Assembly: GCA_016234935.1 (NCBI GenBank)
Contig: JACRNL010000003.1
Coordinates: 1-64,000, forward strand
Origin: Deltaproteobacteria bacterium
GTDB taxonomy: Bacteria > Desulfobacterota > GWC2-55-46
DNA length: 64,000 nucleotides
Direction: 5' to 3'
A model generated the notes under the pieces. It was not told where the DNA came from and searched no databases. It saw only the letters and a list, made by a program, of their open reading frames with translations. Numbering within the stretch: position 1 is the first letter of the stretch; every line of letters begins with the position of its first letter. Positions 10,668-20,188 of the stretch are shown here, piece after piece. Both the position numbers and the translations under genes were made by a program.

Positions 10668-13025
10668 TTAGAAGACCCTGAAAAATGTCCTTTCAGCCGT
10701 AAACAGCATTTTGGCCTCCGTGCTATCTCTCCCCTCCTGGCTCTGCGTCAGCCGGTAGCTTTGCTCGGCGGTAAGCGACCAGTTCCTCAGCTGATATGCA
10801 AAATTATTGCTGTAGTAGGTGACATGACGGAAGTTGCTGTTAATGTCCGTGTCCCTCATCTCTTTCTTGTAGTACGCCCTCCATGAGAGCCTGCGAAACA
10901 GCATCGCCGAATATTGGGCGCTGTAATCGGTGTCCTTGATGAGATATTCTTGACGTAAGGTGGCGACGTTTTGCGTTGATGTGTTGTATAAAACCAAGAG
11001 GTTGCCGCTAAAGACCTTGCGTGCATAGCGCAGGCCGACCTTTTGATTGCTTTCATCACGGAATGTGAACCGATAGGTCTCGTGTTTAGAGGAATAATCG
11101 AAAGTAGAGGAGAATGTCCCTCTGAAAATAGTGCGTCCGTATGCAATCGTAGCGTGTTTTTTGTTAATGTCAATAACGTTGCCGCTAAAGTTCAGGCTGA
11201 CTACTCGATTGAATTCATCAGCAGTGTATGTGGCGTTTTCGACGCTGTGCGAAGAGGAATAATCGAAAGAAGTGGAAAGAGTTCCATCGAAGACCTTGCG
11301 TCCGTATCCAACTGCGGCGCTCTTTGCGTTAGTGGCGATAACGATGCCGCGGGTGGTGGAATTGCTGACACCGTAGGTGAGTGCGGATGTGAAGCTCCCG
11401 CTTAAAAGGGGGCGTTTATATCCTAATGAAAAGTTTTTCGATGATTTTTTCGATATGCCGTTGATTGAGTCGAATTTGCTTGAATTTGCCATGGTGTAGC
11501 CTAAACTGGTGTATCTGAAGTAATTGGAGTTTGCGGTTAGATTGTAACTTTTGGTGCTGGTGTCGTACAGCCTGTTCCATGATTTGTTGAAAGCCTTTGT
11601 GTAGCTGGACGACACCGCCGCGTATTTTCTGCCAGCCTTGTTGAAACCGCTTAAGTTGTAGCTTTTCGAGCTGCTGTTTTTATGGTCGGCGCTGTTTTCC
11701 ACGCGCCTGAATTTGGCCGATGTGTCAAAGCCGGCGTATTTTGTGACATCTATGTTGTTCATCGCAACGCCTGCGTCCTGTGTCAATCCTTTCCCTGATG
11801 AGGGCGGCAGGGTGTAGCTTTCTTTCGTGTAACCCGCGCCGTAATGGCCTGACAGCTTGACCCACCTCAAGGGCCTGCTGTAGTTTAAGGCGGTCAAGCT
11901 CTTGAAGATGGAATGGTTGTCAAGATTGACCGCTGGTGTGTTAGAGTTCGTAGTTCTGTTGTCGATTGTGATATGTTGGCTTAAAAACCAATGGGTGGTG
12001 AGGGCGAGACGCACATCGGCTTTCGACGCAAGATTGTTGTTTTTTGTTCTTGATGTCTGACTATCCGCCCTCGAATTGTCCACATTCAGGCTTATGTTTG
12101 AGCTGAACGCCCTGCCGATGTTATAGATGAGGGAACCGGTGTAGGTATTGCCTTCATTTGTGTTGCCGCCGTTTTTGTTGCTGAAGAAGTTGTATTGGTG
12201 CGTTTGCGCGAATTCATCGCTCGGCTTGGAATTTAGCAAGAGGCTTATGCCTTGCAAGGTTGAATTCTGCACGGTTGAATTTGTGCTGGTTGCCGTGCCC
12301 CTTGCTTCACTTTTAGTAATGCCGGCGGTCAGGTCCGTGCCCCGGCCGATCTTGGTTTTGTTGTTGATGTTCAGTGTGTATTGATTTGTCGAATCCCCGG
12401 ATGGGGTGGAGTGCGTATCCTGTTCTTTGAAGTTTAAATAGTTTTTTGTCGGCCCCAGCTCCTTCTCCATGTCCAGGGAGTATCTATTGGTCTTGTTCAG
12501 GATGGTGACAGAATTATTTTCCGCAGTCTCGGCGCTTATCCTTGTGGTTGGAAGGGTACGGAATCTTGCGGACCAGTCCAGGCCGTAGACTTTGCTGGCA
12601 CTCTGATTCTTCGACATGCTGGAGAAGCTCGTGTCCGTGCTCCAGTGAAGCGTTAACGGTATCGCCGAGCGGGGCAGAATGGTGGTGCGCGCGTAGTATC
12701 TCGTGGCCTTCGAATTGGTCGTCGAAGAGTTGGTGTTGTAGTCGTCGAGGTTCCACGTTGCGCCGGCGTCGTATATGATGATGTTTCTGGACAGCAGGTT
12801 GCCTTTCATGTCGAGCGAGTAGGTCTGCTGAAATTTGGTGGATGCGTTCTTCTGGCTGCCGTATGTGGTATCGTAGGTTTCATAAGCGAGGAAGACCCTG
12901 CCCCGGATGGATTTGCGCAGGTACTCGTCTTTTTCATAGCTCAGGGCTTCATTCGGCATAAGCCATGCAGCAGCAAGAAGCGCAGCCATCAACCAAAACT
13001 TCTTATATGGAGACATAATGGCCAA
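10668..13025 (-). CDS. Predicted outer-membrane beta-barrel protein (~785 aa)
   Basis: Signal peptide FWLMAALLAAAWLMPNEALS, long alternating Ser/Thr/aromatic strands, C-terminal Phe (AERTFFRVF), internal strand repeats (YGRKVFDGTLSTSFDYSSSH / YGRTIFRGTFSSTFDYSSKH). Confidence 0.75.
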   Translation of the reverse strand: MAIMSPYKKFWLMAALLAAAWLMPNEALSYEKDEYLRKSIRGRVFLAYETYDTTYGSQKNASTKFQQTYSLDMKGNLLSRNIIIYDAGATWNLDDYNTNSSTTNSKATRYYARTTILPRSAIPLTLHWSTDTSFSSMSKNQSASKVYGLDWSARFRTLPTTRISAETAENNSVTILNKTNRYSLDMEKELGPTKNYLNFKEQDTHSTPSGDSTNQYTLNINNKTKIGRGTDLTAGITKSEARGTATSTNSTVQNSTLQGISLLLNSKPSDEFAQTHQYNFFSNKNGGNTNEGNTYTGSLIYNIGRAFSSNISLNVDNSRADSQTSRTKNNNLASKADVRLALTTHWFLSQHITIDNRTTNSNTPAVNLDNHSIFKSLTALNYSRPLRWVKLSGHYGAGYTKESYTLPPSSGKGLTQDAGVAMNNIDVTKYAGFDTSAKFRRVENSADHKNSSSKSYNLSGFNKAGRKYAAVSSSYTKAFNKSWNRLYDTSTKSYNLTANSNYFRYTSLGYTMANSSKFDSINGISKKSSKNFSLGYKRPLLSGSFTSALTYGVSNSTTRGIVIATNAKSAAVGYGRKVFDGTLSTSFDYSSSHSVENATYTADEFNRVVSLNFSGNVIDINKKHATIAYGRTIFRGTFSSTFDYSSKHETYRFTFRDESNQKVGLRYARKVFSGNLLVLYNTSTQNVATLRQEYLIKDTDYSAQYSAMLFRRLSWRAYYKKEMRDTDINSNFRHVTYYSNNFAYQLRNWSLTAEQSYRLTQSQEGRDSTEAKMLFTAERTFFRVF

Positions 13026-13433
13026 GCGCCTTCCTATAGCGTCCGGGTGTGATTACGGATGAACCGCATAAGCTTTGGGCAAGGCCGAACACGTTAAGCC
13101 ATGGTTTTGGCACAGGCGCCAAAGCGCGCCTGTCAGACGGCGGGGCGCTGAGCGCATGGCATATGCGGCGGTATGGAACCACGGATGAATTTTCACTTTA
13201 CCCTGTTCGCATAGCCCGGCGGCAAGCGCCGAGGTACCCTGCCGTAAATTGACAGGTTGCGTCTTTGACCGTTGTGCGAATCTTCAGCTGCGCATTGATT
13301 GGCGATTTGGCGAGGCTGAGGCCACGCACTCTGATTTGCATTGACGCCTCATGCTATCAGGGCGTTTAACGTCAAGGCGACGCCAATATCTAAATATCCC
13401 TGCCTTTAAACGCGCCGTCTTTAAGCGTATCGC

Positions 13434-14246
13434 TCACTTCGACCATGCGCAGCGCAAACCCACGTCGTTGTAAAAACCCTCGGGCGGCGCGGCATTTCTG
13501 AAAGAGGTCCTTACGTAGACCTGCAGGGTGTAATGGCCCATGCCGCCCCATCCGCCGCCTCGCACGACCTTGAGCTTTTCTCCGTAGTCAGTGTCGTTGT
13601 AGTCGTTGCCCGGGTATTGTTTGTACCAGTCCTCGACCCACTCCTGGACGTTTCCGGCCATGTCAACCGCCCCGTAAGGGCTTTTTCCATCCGGCAGAAA
13701 GCCCACCGGTGTGGCGCCGCTGAACTCGCCTATTGTGTTGACTTTTTTGAGATCGAATTCATTGCCCCAGGGGAACTGCCGTCCGTCCGTGCCGCGCGCG
13801 GCCTTTTCCCATTCGGCCTCCGTGGGCAGGCGTTTTTTCTTCCATTTGCAGTAAGCGTCCGCATCATGCCAGTTGACGAATGTCACAGGGTGGTCGGCCA
13901 GCTGCGCCGGATATGACGTGCCAGACCAGTGGGTCGGGGGCTTGTGTCCCGTGGCGTCTACAAATTCCTTGTATTGTCTGTTAGTGACCTCTGTCCTGTC
14001 AATGTAAAATTCCGGCAGGGTGACCTTCCTCTGCGGCCGTTCGTTTGCGAACCACGGCTTCCTGGAGCCATACTGCACGGCCAGAGCTTCCCTGTCCACG
14101 TCGTTGCTGCCCATGAGGAATTCTCCGGCGCTGACCAGCGCCATATCAGGCGGAGGCGAGCCGCATCCGGCAAGCAGGATAAGGGCTATGTAAAATATAA
14201 ATCCCTTCCCCGCGTATATTTTTAATCTTCCGGCGCTTAAAAGCAT
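13434..14246 (-). CDS. SUMF1/FGE-domain lipoprotein, apparently without the catalytic Cys pair
   Basis: LILLAGCGS lipobox; FYIDRTEVTNRQYKEFV, RLPTEAEWEKAARG, PWGNEF, GAVDMAGNVQEWVEDWY, VVRGGGWGGMGHY. Confidence 0.88.
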   Translation of the reverse strand: MLLSAGRLKIYAGKGFIFYIALILLAGCGSPPPDMALVSAGEFLMGSNDVDREALAVQYGSRKPWFANERPQRKVTLPEFYIDRTEVTNRQYKEFVDATGHKPPTHWSGTSYPAQLADHPVTFVNWHDADAYCKWKKKRLPTEAEWEKAARGTDGRQFPWGNEFDLKKVNTIGEFSGATPVGFLPDGKSPYGAVDMAGNVQEWVEDWYKQYPGNDYNDTDYGEKLKVVRGGGWGGMGHYTLQVYVRTSFRNAAPPEGFYNDVGLRCAWSK

Positions 14247-14295
14247 AAGGTGTTACCTCCATATGAGTTTCTGCGTATGAAGCCTATCGGTGTGC

Positions 14296-15339
14296 TTAAT
14301 TGTCCTTCGCGCACCTGAAGCCGAAGTTGTTGTTTTTAGTCTGCGCGTTGAAGAATATCTTGTTGTATACGGGCGCGCTTATGCCGCATTTATAGTATGT
14401 GCAGTCGTACCATGAACCGCCGCGCACGACCTTGTATTTTTCGCCGTAGTTCTCGTCAGGGTGCGTGTTGCCGGGATAGGGCTGGAACCAGTCTGCGACC
14501 CATTCCCATGCGTTTCCGGCCATGTCGTAAGCGCCGTAGGGGCTTTTTCCTCCCTCGAAACTTCCTACCGGCATGGTGTGCTCAAGGCCGAGCTGGGGCG
14601 TGTTCCCTTTGTATTTGTCGAACTTGTTGCCCCACGGGAACGTCCTTTTATCCGCGGAGCGCGCGGTCTTTTCCCACTCTGCCTCGGTGGGAAGGCGCCT
14701 GCCCTCCCATTTGCAGAAGGCGTCGGCGTCAGACCATGTCACGAATACCACAGGGTGTTCTTCCATTCCCGGCGGGATATTCCCGCCGATCCAGTGGTCG
14801 GGGGCACGGCGGCCGGTAGCCTCCACGAATGCCTTGTAACGTATGTTGGCGACCTCGTATTTGTCAATGTGGAACGTCTTCGTCGTCCTTTTGTGTTCAG
14901 GCTGGCTCTTCGGCCACCAGTCGTTCGATCCCATGGTAAATTCTCCAGCCGGCACGGCGACCATCTCTTTAAGTTCAGCCACGCTTTTTTTCCGCGCGGC
15001 CTTTTTAAAACCCCGGACGTGTTTCAGCTCCCGCGCCTCGTCGGCGGAGCTGTTTTTTGCCAGCAGATGCGCGGCATTTACGCCGCCGCTTTCATAGCGG
15101 CCGTTCATCTCGACGTATTTATCGCTCAGGCCCGGTCCGTGGCATCCGGCGCAGGTTTCGTCGCGCGTGTAGTCTATGGAATATCTCTTGTCAGGCGTGT
15201 GGCACTCGGCGCATTCAGGCTCGCCCGTGACAGGGTCGTAGTCGCTTTGACGGGCCTGTGCCCTTGCCGGCGAAAGAACGAGCATAAAGGCCGCAACAGG
15301 CATCAGCATGGCCAGGGCGGCGGAAAAAGATTTTTTCAT
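14296..15339 (-). CDS. Diheme c-type cytochrome fused to SUMF1/FGE domain (C-x4-C retained)
   Basis: Signal peptide; CAECH and CAGCH; then full SUMF1 domain ending VVRGGSWYDCTYYKCGISAPV...NFGFRCAK. Confidence 0.88.
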   Translation of the reverse strand: MKKSFSAALAMLMPVAAFMLVLSPARAQARQSDYDPVTGEPECAECHTPDKRYSIDYTRDETCAGCHGPGLSDKYVEMNGRYESGGVNAAHLLAKNSSADEARELKHVRGFKKAARKKSVAELKEMVAVPAGEFTMGSNDWWPKSQPEHKRTTKTFHIDKYEVANIRYKAFVEATGRRAPDHWIGGNIPPGMEEHPVVFVTWSDADAFCKWEGRRLPTEAEWEKTARSADKRTFPWGNKFDKYKGNTPQLGLEHTMPVGSFEGGKSPYGAYDMAGNAWEWVADWFQPYPGNTHPDENYGEKYKVVRGGSWYDCTYYKCGISAPVYNKIFFNAQTKNNNFGFRCAKDN

Positions 15340-15523
15340 GATTTTTTGAACTCTCCTTTTCTGTCATCCCCCGCCTCAAACTCGCGAGGGCAGGCCCCGA
15401 ATGTCTTTATCGGGGATATATGTTGCTTCAAAATTAGATTCCTCCCCGAATGTTTTAATCGGGGATTAAAACCTCCCTCGCTTAAAACATGCGAGGGCAG
15501 GCGGGAATGACAGTATAATATTA

Positions 15524-16024
15524 CTACCTGCGGGCGGCCTTGCCTTCACGCTCAAGCTGTCTTACGTAGAAAAGCACGTCCCAGCGCTCTTTTTCGGAGA
15601 GTATCTCCTTCCAGCTCGGCATGAACATGGCATCTCCGCCTATTTCCCTTTTTATCCCGTCAGAGATGGATTTGAAAAGTTCCTCGTCGGTTTTGGACAT
15701 CCTTTTGGTGTCGTTGACGAAATCAGCCGGGTGGGGGGATATGGCCAGTCCCACGGGGCCGTCGCCAAGGCCCTTTTGTCCGTGGCAGAAGTGGCAGTAT
15801 TTGACGTATATGAGCTTGCCGGCCGTCGGATCGCCTTGCTGTTTTTTGATTGCCGGGGCATTTTCCGCGGTCATGGGGGCAGGAACCTCGGCCTTGGGGG
15901 CTTCGGTTTCCTGCTTGCCAGTACATCCCCAGATGGCAACGGCAATAAGGAGCATCACAGGGAAGGCCGCTGTTTGATTAAGCGCCTCACGCAGGATTAT
16001 GGATATATGGTTTTTTCTTTTCAT
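15524..16024 (-). CDS. Monoheme c-type cytochrome lipoprotein
   Basis: CHFCHGQKGLGDGPVG; lipobox AIWGC. The longer ORF start (16108) lies in repeat DNA; start at MKRKNH preferred. Confidence 0.88.
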   Translation of the reverse strand: MKRKNHISIILREALNQTAAFPVMLLIAVAIWGCTGKQETEAPKAEVPAPMTAENAPAIKKQQGDPTAGKLIYVKYCHFCHGQKGLGDGPVGLAISPHPADFVNDTKRMSKTDEELFKSISDGIKREIGGDAMFMPSWKEILSEKERWDVLFYVRQLEREGKAARR

Positions 16025-16270
16025 TGTTTCACGCTTATTTCTGTCATCCCCGAATGCTTGTATCCCCGATAGAGACATTCGGGGAGGGATATGGTTTGAA
16101 TTTATCAAAACATAAAAACAGATGCTTTGATGCCCCTTCCGGATTCCCGATAAAAGTCCTCGGGAATGACAATTCGGGGATTAAAACATCGTGAATGACA
16201 GTATATAACCCAGCCGGAGCGTGGGAACGATAGCGCGAGGGCAGGGGTTTGCGCCCCACCCCTTAGCTTA

Positions 16271-17494
16271 TTATTTGCCCTTGCCTGTTGCGTCTTTCCC
16301 TGCGTCTGGCGCTGTCTTTGGCGATGTTTCGCCGCTTTTGCCAGGCTGCGCGTCTTTTCCCGTAACCGGCGTTTTCATGGGCGCTGTTTTGTTGTCTTTT
16401 TCAGGCTGTGCGTCTTTGTTTGCGTCGCTCATGAGTTCCATAACGTCCTTTGCGACGTACTCTATTTTTGCGGCGTCCCTGAGGCCCTTAAGCCACTCTT
16501 CGCGCAGTTTCTTTTGCTCTTTTTCCTTAAGTTCGCCCTTGAGTTTCGCCTTGTTGATCTCGCTGAATTTCTTCTGAACCGCCGGCTTTATGCCGTCAAG
16601 TTTCAGTATGTGGTAGCCGTAGAGGGTAGACACCGGTTCGCTGACGTCGCCGATCTTCATCGTTGCCGCGGCAAGGTCTATCTCCTCATAGAACTCGCCT
16701 CTGTGCGCCCAGCCCATGTCCCCGCCGGCCTTGGCGTTGGGGTCTTCGGAGTACTTTTTTGCAAGCTCGGCGAAGTTCTTTGGCCGTGTCTTCTTGTCGC
16801 CGCGCGCCATCTTTACGATTTCCTGCGCTTTTTTAAGGGATGCGCTCCACGCTGCGGGTCCGCCGCTTGGATCGGCCTTGATGAGGATGGACCTCAGGTG
16901 TATCTGTTCGGGCAGCTTGAACTTTTCAATGTTTTTAGTATAGTAGTCCTTCAGGTATTTTTCGTTCACGAGCGCGGCCGCGGTCTCTGCGAACTCCGCG
17001 CGCTTTTTCTTCTGCAGCTGTATGCCCATCTGCCTTTTCTTGTAATGTCCCCGCAACTCGCTCATTGTCATCCGGCTGTTTTTAAGGACATCGTCAAGGG
17101 TCTGCCCTTCGGGTAAGCGGTTTTTGAGTTCCGCTATCGCGTCGTCTATCTCCTTTTTGGACGCCTCGATTTTTTCTTTTTCAGCGGCCTTTTGAAAGAG
17201 CGCAGAGTTGACGACTCCTTCGATGGCGGTTCTCTTGATTTTGTCGAGCTTCTCGTGGGACATGGAGCCGTGCATGCTCAGCTGCGGCATGACGTTGGAG
17301 ACGGCGATATCGTAGTTTTCCCTTGTGATTTCCGTTTTGTCAACGCGAATAACCACCTCTTTTGAGGCGTCGGCCACTGCGCCGTTTTTATCAGCCTTTT
17401 GTGCCGGCTCGGCGGCAATGGCATGACCAGCCGTAAGGGCAATCGCGCAGGATACCAAAAGCGCTGTAAAGAAACTTCCGTAAGATTTTTTCAT
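16271..17494 (-). CDS. PpiC/SurA-like peptidyl-prolyl isomerase, periplasmic
   Basis: Signal peptide; parvulin-like IHLRSILIKAD...FAELAKKYSEDPNAKAGGDMGWAHRGEFYEEIDLAAATMKIGDVSEPVSTLYGYHILKLD. Confidence 0.92.
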   Translation of the reverse strand: MKKSYGSFFTALLVSCAIALTAGHAIAAEPAQKADKNGAVADASKEVVIRVDKTEITRENYDIAVSNVMPQLSMHGSMSHEKLDKIKRTAIEGVVNSALFQKAAEKEKIEASKKEIDDAIAELKNRLPEGQTLDDVLKNSRMTMSELRGHYKKRQMGIQLQKKKRAEFAETAAALVNEKYLKDYYTKNIEKFKLPEQIHLRSILIKADPSGGPAAWSASLKKAQEIVKMARGDKKTRPKNFAELAKKYSEDPNAKAGGDMGWAHRGEFYEEIDLAAATMKIGDVSEPVSTLYGYHILKLDGIKPAVQKKFSEINKAKLKGELKEKEQKKLREEWLKGLRDAAKIEYVAKDVMELMSDANKDAQPEKDNKTAPMKTPVTGKDAQPGKSGETSPKTAPDAGKDATGKGK

Positions 17495-17862
17495 TTAAGG
17501 GAACCCTCCGCTCTATTATTTCTTTTATTGACGCGAAACCCGCAACTACGCCTCAATAGTTTACAATCCTTGCCTGAAATACGGGTTAGCAACGGATTAA
17601 AAATTTTTAATCGTGCGCCACCGTATGTATTCAGCCGTCATTCCCCGTTTTAGACCTGCGGGGGCAGGCGCCGAGCGCCTTTTTTTCTGTCATCCCCGAG
17701 TGTTTCTATCGGGGATCTAAGCATTTTGAAACGGATATTGGGTTGGTCGAAATTAGATGCTTTGATGCCTCTCCGGATGCTTTGATGCCCCTCCGGATTC
17801 CCGATAAAAGTCCTCCCCCGCTTAATACATGCGAGGGCAGGCGGGAATGACAATTCAGAGTC

Positions 17863-18163
17863 TTAATTTATTAAATCACAATATAAATCACGCCATTCGG
17901 GATTATTCTTTTCAATCAAAGCAACCTTCCATGCCCTGTTCCATTTCTTAAGCTGTTTTTCCCGTGTGATGGCGCTGGTTACATCCTCCGTAACTTCGAA
18001 ATAAACAAGGTTATGGATGTGGTATTTATTTGTAAAACCGTCTGCCAAATCATTTTTGTGGATGTAAATCCTTCCTGTCAGATCAGACGTAACACCGACA
18101 TACATAAAGTATTCCGTTTCGTTTGCTGGCTAGGATATAGACATAATATTGTTTGTCAGCCAT
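17863..18163 (-). pseudogene. GIY-YIG nuclease-domain protein (YhbQ-like), frameshifted
   Basis: From ATG 18163: MADKQYYVYILASKRNGILY then TATGTATG shifts frame; downstream frame YVGVTSDLTGRIYIHKNDLADGFTNKY...EKQLKKWNRAWKVALIEKNNPEWRDLY. Confidence 0.8.
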
Positions 18164-18336
18164 ACTTATTTTCTGTCATCCCCGAGGACTTCTATCGGGG
18201 ATATGGTTTTGGTTTTATTTTGTCAAATCACAGAACACTGAATTAGATTCCCGATTAAAACCTCGGGAATGACAGTATAATAGAAGCTCGGGAATGATTG
18301 CTATCCATGTTTGGACAGTATGTAAATAATATAAAA

Positions 18337-18367
18337 GGCGGGCAGATTTCTCTGCCCGCCTTTTTTT
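18337..18367. terminator. Rho-independent terminator-like hairpin, possibly bidirectional
   Basis: GGCGGGCAGATTTCTCTGCCCGCC followed by T7. Confidence 0.8.
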
Positions 18368-18428
18368 CATCACGAGGCGCGCTCTGATTGACTGTTCAAA
18401 AAAGCCGCTTCCCCGTCTGTTGCGTGTG

Positions 18429-19547
18429 TTACTTGTTGTGGCAGGTTCTGCAAACGCCTGATCCTGCGTTACCGCCGACCCTTCTGAGGAAGAGGCCGTC
18501 AGTCTTTGTGATGTTGCCGCCACCGACTACGTAGCCGCCGACGCCGTCGGCACGAGGCTCACCGGTACCGTAGATAAGCGCGGTCATGTTAAGGTCAACG
18601 TTGCTCATGTTCTTGAAGTGCGGATCGTGGCAGGATGAGCACTCAACCTTGTTGTCTCTCAGGAGGTCCTGAATGGTGGCCGAGGTGGATATAAATCCTT
18701 TGACCGCCCATCTGTTCTGTGAAAGGTTGTCGGAAAGTTGCTGAACCGTGGTGATGAGGCCTGCCCTTAGATTGATGGAGCCAATACGGGTGTCCTTCAT
18801 TCTGAGAGACGCCGCGGTGCCTTCCATGTAGGTGATAGACATCGGATGGTCGTTTGAGAGGTCTGCGTTTGTGCCGGCGAAGGCGCCGCCGCCTGCTGTG
18901 CCGCCATTACCGATGTTGATGAAGTCCTCATAGGCGCCGTCTATACCGCCCTCAGAACCCTCGTCCATAAATCTCCATTGGGTGGTTCTGAGTTTGGCAT
19001 CAGTTCTGCCTGCATTGCCGTATGTGGCCTGGAGTCCGTTTTCGCCCGGCGCATTGACAAGGTTGTCAAAGGTGGTTGTGCCGTCATGACAGCTCAAGCA
19101 AGCAAGTGAAACGCCGCCGATTGGCCCGGCAACTGTGCCGGCAATGGTGCCGCCGTTGGGGTTACCGGTCGAGCCGTAGGCTATGAAGTTGGTTGCCGTT
19201 GATCTTCTGTTCCACAGAGGAGCAGGGCTGTAGTCGTGAGTTGAACCTGTCGCGGTATCGTTGGTGGCTGCTACGGCATGGTGAGGCGTATGGCAGAATA
19301 CGCAAATTTCAGAGGTGCTTAACCCGCCGGTATCCGGGCTTGTGGTAATGAAGCTGCCCATGGATCCAAGGTTATGCCTGGATGCCTTGATGCCGTTTGC
19401 CGCCATGCCCAGGGTGTAATTTGCCACGGAACCTATTCCTACCTCGTATGTGCCAACGTTACGAGCTGCGTCCTCTGCTGCCTGCGCGGCGCCTGCGAAT
19501 GCAAGGCCGACTGTTGCCGCTAATGCGATGGCTAAAAATCTTTTCAT
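18429..19547 (-). CDS. Tetraheme c-type cytochrome, OmcE-like (doubled CXXCH)
   Basis: Signal peptide MKRFLAIALAATVGLAFAGAAQA; four motifs CVFCH, CLSCH, CSSCH, CRTCH; extra His in RHNLGS, CHTPHH, SNDHPMS, CHDPH. Confidence 0.85.
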   Translation of the reverse strand: MKRFLAIALAATVGLAFAGAAQAAEDAARNVGTYEVGIGSVANYTLGMAANGIKASRHNLGSMGSFITTSPDTGGLSTSEICVFCHTPHHAVAATNDTATGSTHDYSPAPLWNRRSTATNFIAYGSTGNPNGGTIAGTVAGPIGGVSLACLSCHDGTTTFDNLVNAPGENGLQATYGNAGRTDAKLRTTQWRFMDEGSEGGIDGAYEDFINIGNGGTAGGGAFAGTNADLSNDHPMSITYMEGTAASLRMKDTRIGSINLRAGLITTVQQLSDNLSQNRWAVKGFISTSATIQDLLRDNKVECSSCHDPHFKNMSNVDLNMTALIYGTGEPRADGVGGYVVGGGNITKTDGLFLRRVGGNAGSGVCRTCHNK

Positions 19548-19639
19548 TGTGCTTCTCCTTTCGATATTGTTGGACGTTTTGTGTTTGTGGCGCTGCTGCT
19601 TGCTCATCCTAATAGGGAAGCGACTTTTATCCTGAAAAT

Positions 19640-19752
19640 AAAAAAAGCCCGCTTTACCGCCCTATCGCGGTCTTCGGCCGGTCATCGGCAGTACAGAGGC
19701 TCCATCGCCTGCTAAGGTTATAAACGGCCCTTCATGAGCCTTTAAACCTTCT
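19640..19752 (-). ncRNA. Candidate structured leader RNA (riboswitch-like) upstream of the tetraheme cytochrome
   Basis: Minus strand: AAGGTTTAAA-GGCTCATGAAGGGCC-GTTTATAACCTT, then GCAGGCGATGGAGCCTCTGTACTGC, then ACCGCGATAGGGCGGT and CTTTTTTT. No Rfam class identified by eye. Confidence 0.4.
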
Positions 19753-19921
19753 TTAATTGATTTAATTATACCTGAAAATTAACCATTGTCAAGGGAAAAA
19801 TTAATCGGAATTTAATGAAGGGGGAATGCAATGGAATCTTTTTTCTGTCATCCCCGAATAGCCTGCCCTCGAATGTTTCTATCGGGGGTCTCTATTCGGT
19901 GATATAAGTAATTCGTCTGGC

Positions 19922-19946
19922 GGGTTCAGGTTTGCAACCTGAACCT
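19922..19946. repeat. GGGTTCAGGTTTGCAACCTGAACC palindrome
   Basis: Related copies at 34192-34216 and 34279-34303. Confidence 0.85.
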
Positions 19947-20188
19947 TATTATTTCGTCATAGCTAATACGCACCGTCTCCCGATAGAAACATGCGAGGGC
20001 AGGCACCGGATGTCTGTATTTTGTCATCCCCGAGTGTCTCTATCGGGGATATGGAAGTTGTTTTAAAACCATATGCTTTGATGCCCCTACCGGATGCCCG
20101 ATTAAAACATCGGGAATGACAATTATGGAAAGACTTGGGAATGACAGTATGGAGATTTTTATAATAGAGGCGGGTTTAGAACCCGCCT

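Noticed and set aside
14461-15510. 349-aa plus-strand ORF
   Set aside because: Antisense to the diheme-SUMF1 gene; the heme and SUMF1 motifs read only on the minus strand.
16024-16108. Upstream 28-aa extension of the cytochrome ORF
   Set aside because: Encoded by palindromic repeat DNA; the signal peptide begins at MKRKNH.
19640-19752. Calling the leader a GEMM c-di-GMP or fluoride riboswitch
   Set aside because: Shares isolated words (GGCGATGGAG, TGCCGATGA) but core consensus elements of either class are missing; left unclassified.
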